Source: DAOTVC01 sp034437215 (GTDB lineage: Bacteria > Chloroflexota > Anaerolineae > B4-G1 > SLSP01). From it: a stretch of DNA of 32,824 nucleotides. The stretch covers positions 1 to 32,824 of the forward strand of contig DAOTVC010000173.1 of assembly GCA_034437215.1 (NCBI GenBank). The letters run 5' to 3'. The notes below the pieces were generated by a model that worked only from the letters and a program-made list of their open reading frames with translations, did no database searches and was not told the DNA's origin. Position numbers and translations under genes: made by a program. Below, in pieces: positions 30,225 through 32,824 of this stretch (position 1 is the first letter of the stretch; each line of letters begins with the position of its first letter).

Positions 30225-32824
30225 ATGATCTACGCACCCTATCAACATCACGTCCGCAGATGGTTGAGCGCCCTGCTCGCCATCGTGAGTCTGGTCTCCA
30301 TCCTTGGCACCGGATTCTCCCTCACCAGGGCCAACGCAGCCGGCGCTTTCAACTACGCCGAGGCGCTGCAGAAGTCCCTCTTCTTCTACGAAGCTCAACA
30401 GTCGGGCCCCCTGCCCGACTGGAACCGCGTCACCTGGCGCGGCGACTCCGCTCTCAACGACGGCGCCGACAACGGCGTCGATCTCACCGGCGGCTGGTAC
30501 GATGCCGGTGACCACGTCAAGTTCGGCTTCCCCATGGCGGCCTCCGCCACGATGCTGGCCTGGGGCGCCGTGGAGTACCGCGACGGCTACACCGCCAGCG
30601 GTCAGCTCGACGAGTTCCTCAACAACCTGCGCTTCGTGAACGACTACTTCATCAAGGCACACACCGCCCCCAACGAACTCTACGGGCAGGTCGGTAACGG
30701 CAGCGCCGACCACGCCTGGTGGGGACCCGCCGAGGTGATGCAGATGGCACGACCTTCCTACAAGATCGACGCCTCCTGCCCCGGCACCGACCTCGCCGCC
30801 GAGACCGCAGCCGCCATGGCGGCCTCCTCGATGGTCTTCGCCCCCACCGATCCCACGTACGCCAACACCCTGCTGCAGCACGCCGAGGAGCTCTTCGCCT
30901 TCGCCGACAGCACCAAGGGCACCGACGGCAAGGATACGGGCTACGCCAACTGCATCACCGATGCCCAATCCTACTATAACTCGAACTACGGTCTCTACTG
31001 GGACGAGCTGGCCTGGGCCTCCGTCTGGCTCTACCGGGCCACCGGCGACAGCTACTACATGGACAAGGCCCTGGAGTTCTACCCCCAGATGGGAACGGAG
31101 ACCCAGAGCAGCACGCCCGTCTACACCTGGTCGCAGGGCTGGAACGACAAGGCCTACGGCGTCTACGTCCTGATGGCCCAGCTGACCGGCGACGCGCAGT
31201 ACCACACCGACGCCCAGCGCTGGCTGGACTGGTGGAGCATCGGCGGCGGGCAGCGCACGAGCTCCGGCCTGATTGTCGTGGACCCCCAGGGATGGGGCGT
31301 CCTGCGCTACGCCGCCAACACCGCCTTCGTCGCCCTCGTCTACGCCGACCTGCTGGGCACCAGCGATTCCCTCTACAGTCGCTACCACGACTTCGCCGTC
31401 CGGCAGATCGACTACGCCCTGGGTGACAACCCCTTCAACCGCAGCTTCGTGGTCGGCTTCGGCAACAACCCGCCCGTCAACGTCCACCACCGGACCGCCC
31501 ACGGCTCCTGGGCCGACAGCCTGAGCACCCCGGCAGAGCAGCGCCACATCCTCTACGGCGCCCTCGCCGGCGGCCCCAAGGACGACAGCACCTACGCCGA
31601 CGTGCGCACCGACTACGTGATGAACGAGGTCGCCACGGACTACAACGCCGGCTTCACGAGCGCGCTGGCGCGCCTCGCGCAGGAGTATGGCGGTACGCCC
31701 CTGGCCAACTTCCCGCCCATCGAGACGCCCGATGACGACGAGCTCTTCATCGAAGCCGCCGTCAACGCCTCGGGCACCAACTTCACCGAGATCAAGGCCC
31801 TGATCACTAACAAGTCCGGCTGGCCCGCACGTATGGGCGACAAGCTGGCCTTCCGCTACTTCTTCACCCTGGAGTCCGGCGTCAGCCCCGGCGATATCTC
31901 CCTGAACGCCAACTACAACCAGTGCCAGGCTCCCACGGGCCCCCACCCCTTCGACGGCGACGTCTACTACGTCGAGATCGACTGCACCGGCACCCAGATC
32001 TATCCCGGCGGTCTGCCCCACTACCGTAAGGAGGTCCAGTTCCGCATCCAGAGCGCAGGCGCCTGGAACCCTGACAACGACTGGTCCTACGACGGTGTGA
32101 GCCAGAGCTCGAGCAGCCCCGTCAAGGTAAATCACATCACCCTCTACGACGACGGCACCCTGGTCTGGGGCACCGAGCCCGACGGCACGGCTCCGACGCC
32201 GACGCCCACCGGGATACCGACCGAAGAGCCCACGGCCACCCCGACCGAAGAGCCCTCAACGACCGCCACGCCGACCCCCACCCCAACGCCCACGGAGGAG
32301 CCCACGGCGACCCCGACCCCCGATCCCAACGCCGTCCTCAAGGTGCAATACCGGGCGGCGGACACCAACGCCGGCGACAACCAGATCAAGCCCCACATCA
32401 ACATCGTCAACCAGGGCTCCAGCAGCGTGCCCTTGAGCGAACTCACCGTCCGCTACTGGTACACCATCGACGGTGAGAAAAATCAGCAGTACCATTGCGA
32501 CTACGCCCAGATCGGCTGTGCCAACGTCTCGGGCCAGTTCGTCCAACTCGCCGGCCCCGTCACCGGCGCCGACACCTACCTCGAGGTCTCCTTCTCCGGC
32601 GGCACGCTGGCCGCCAACGGGCAGACGGGCGAGATCCAGAACCGCTTCAACAAGAGCGACTGGACCAACTACGACGAGAGCGACGACTACTCCTTCGACG
32701 CCACCAAGACGACCTTCGCCGATTGGGACCGCGTGACCCTCTACCGCAACGGCCAGCTCGTCTGGGGCACCGAGCCTGACGGCAGCGCCCCCGATCCCAC
32801 CCCAACCCCCACCGAAGAGCCTAC
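30225..32824 (+). CDS. GH9 cellulase with CBM3 modules, 3' end cut by the window
   Basis: 866 codons are visible. Residues 1-38 form a signal peptide (WLSALLAIVSLVSILGTGFS, cut near ANA-AG). The GH9 (alpha/alpha)6 domain (about 40-490) has the catalytic pair in WYDAGDHVKF (Asp93, Asp96), the substrate-binding His in NVHHRTAHGS (421-422) and the general acid Glu468 in YVMNEVATDYNAGF. A CBM3c-like module (about 505-650) is joined directly, the layout of processive 'theme B' endoglucanases. Then come a Thr/Pro/Glu linker (about 651-702), a second CBM3 (about 703-850) close in sequence to those of the subtilisin, and a new linker at the window end. It inverts beta-1,4-glucan bonds outside the cell. 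The ATG has AGGAGG upstream. Confidence 0.95.
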   Translation, partial: MIYAPYQHHVRRWLSALLAIVSLVSILGTGFSLTRANAAGAFNYAEALQKSLFFYEAQQSGPLPDWNRVTWRGDSALNDGADNGVDLTGGWYDAGDHVKFGFPMAASATMLAWGAVEYRDGYTASGQLDEFLNNLRFVNDYFIKAHTAPNELYGQVGNGSADHAWWGPAEVMQMARPSYKIDASCPGTDLAAETAAAMAASSMVFAPTDPTYANTLLQHAEELFAFADSTKGTDGKDTGYANCITDAQSYYNSNYGLYWDELAWASVWLYRATGDSYYMDKALEFYPQMGTETQSSTPVYTWSQGWNDKAYGVYVLMAQLTGDAQYHTDAQRWLDWWSIGGGQRTSSGLIVVDPQGWGVLRYAANTAFVALVYADLLGTSDSLYSRYHDFAVRQIDYALGDNPFNRSFVVGFGNNPPVNVHHRTAHGSWADSLSTPAEQRHILYGALAGGPKDDSTYADVRTDYVMNEVATDYNAGFTSALARLAQEYGGTPLANFPPIETPDDDELFIEAAVNASGTNFTEIKALITNKSGWPARMGDKLAFRYFFTLESGVSPGDISLNANYNQCQAPTGPHPFDGDVYYVEIDCTGTQIYPGGLPHYRKEVQFRIQSAGAWNPDNDWSYDGVSQSSSSPVKVNHITLYDDGTLVWGTEPDGTAPTPTPTGIPTEEPTATPTEEPSTTATPTPTPTPTEEPTATPTPDPNAVLKVQYRAADTNAGDNQIKPHINIVNQGSSSVPLSELTVRYWYTIDGEKNQQYHCDYAQIGCANVSGQFVQLAGPVTGADTYLEVSFSGGTLAANGQTGEIQNRFNKSDWTNYDESDDYSFDATKTTFADWDRVTLYRNGQLVWGTEPDGSAPDPTPTPTEEP

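Overview
The window is GC-rich chromosomal DNA and most likely comes from a bacterium of the phylum Chloroflexota (Anaerolineae-like). This is inferred from the gene mix: a split glycine decarboxylase, an F420/Ddn-type flavin protein, a COG1579 zinc-ribbon protein, Thr/Pro-rich linkers between secreted modules, a GH9/CBM3 cellulase, and word-like palindromic repeats between genes. No rRNA or other phylogenetic marker is present, so the assignment is an inference.

Region 1 (1-5.8 kb) is mostly on the minus strand. It holds the 5' end of an ABC-transporter ATPase, a Nudix hydrolase with an unusual C-terminal extension, a GH31 alpha-glucosidase, the magnesium channel MgtE and a small protein of unknown function. 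The last two form an operon whose promoter shares its -35 box with the divergent promoter of tRNA-Leu(CAG) (5805-5889). Region 2 (5.9-7.3 kb) is a decayed defence patch: an hsdR remnant with a palindromic repeat at the deletion junction, and a Phd/PIN toxin-antitoxin pair with a palindromic operator. Region 3 (7.6-15.6 kb, plus strand) is housekeeping: threonine aldolase, gcvH-gcvPA-gcvPB (no gcvT here), ccdA with a DUF2085 membrane gene, lgt, and the zinc-ribbon protein.

Region 4 (15.63-16.15 kb) has no protein gene. It carries three tandem, nearly identical units of about 95 bp. Each has its own minus-strand sigma-70-like promoter, a 5' hairpin with a UCCCCC loop, a CCUCCUUUC stretch identical to the 16S rRNA anti-Shine-Dalgarno tail, and a GC-rich terminator. 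I read them as a family of sibling small RNAs not otherwise annotated. htpG (Hsp90) follows on the plus strand.

Region 5 (18.2-22.0 kb) has a Thr/Pro-rich surface protein, an SGNH hydrolase, a Ddn-like protein and a membrane-anchored S41 peptidase. A MITE of about 174 bp with terminal inverted repeats and a 9-bp target duplication follows.

Region 6 (22.7-32.8 kb, plus strand) is the most interesting protein locus: an ECF sigma factor, a soluble zinc-finger anti-sigma candidate, a TPR-CHAT caspase-like peptidase, a secreted subtilisin with three CBM3 modules, and a GH9-CBM3 cellulase cut by the window edge. The TPR-CHAT gene has a perfect intrinsic-terminator-like hairpin inside its reading frame. 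The layout suggests a proteolytic signalling switch (CHAT peptidase, anti-sigma, sigma factor) next to secreted effectors of extracellular polymer breakdown.
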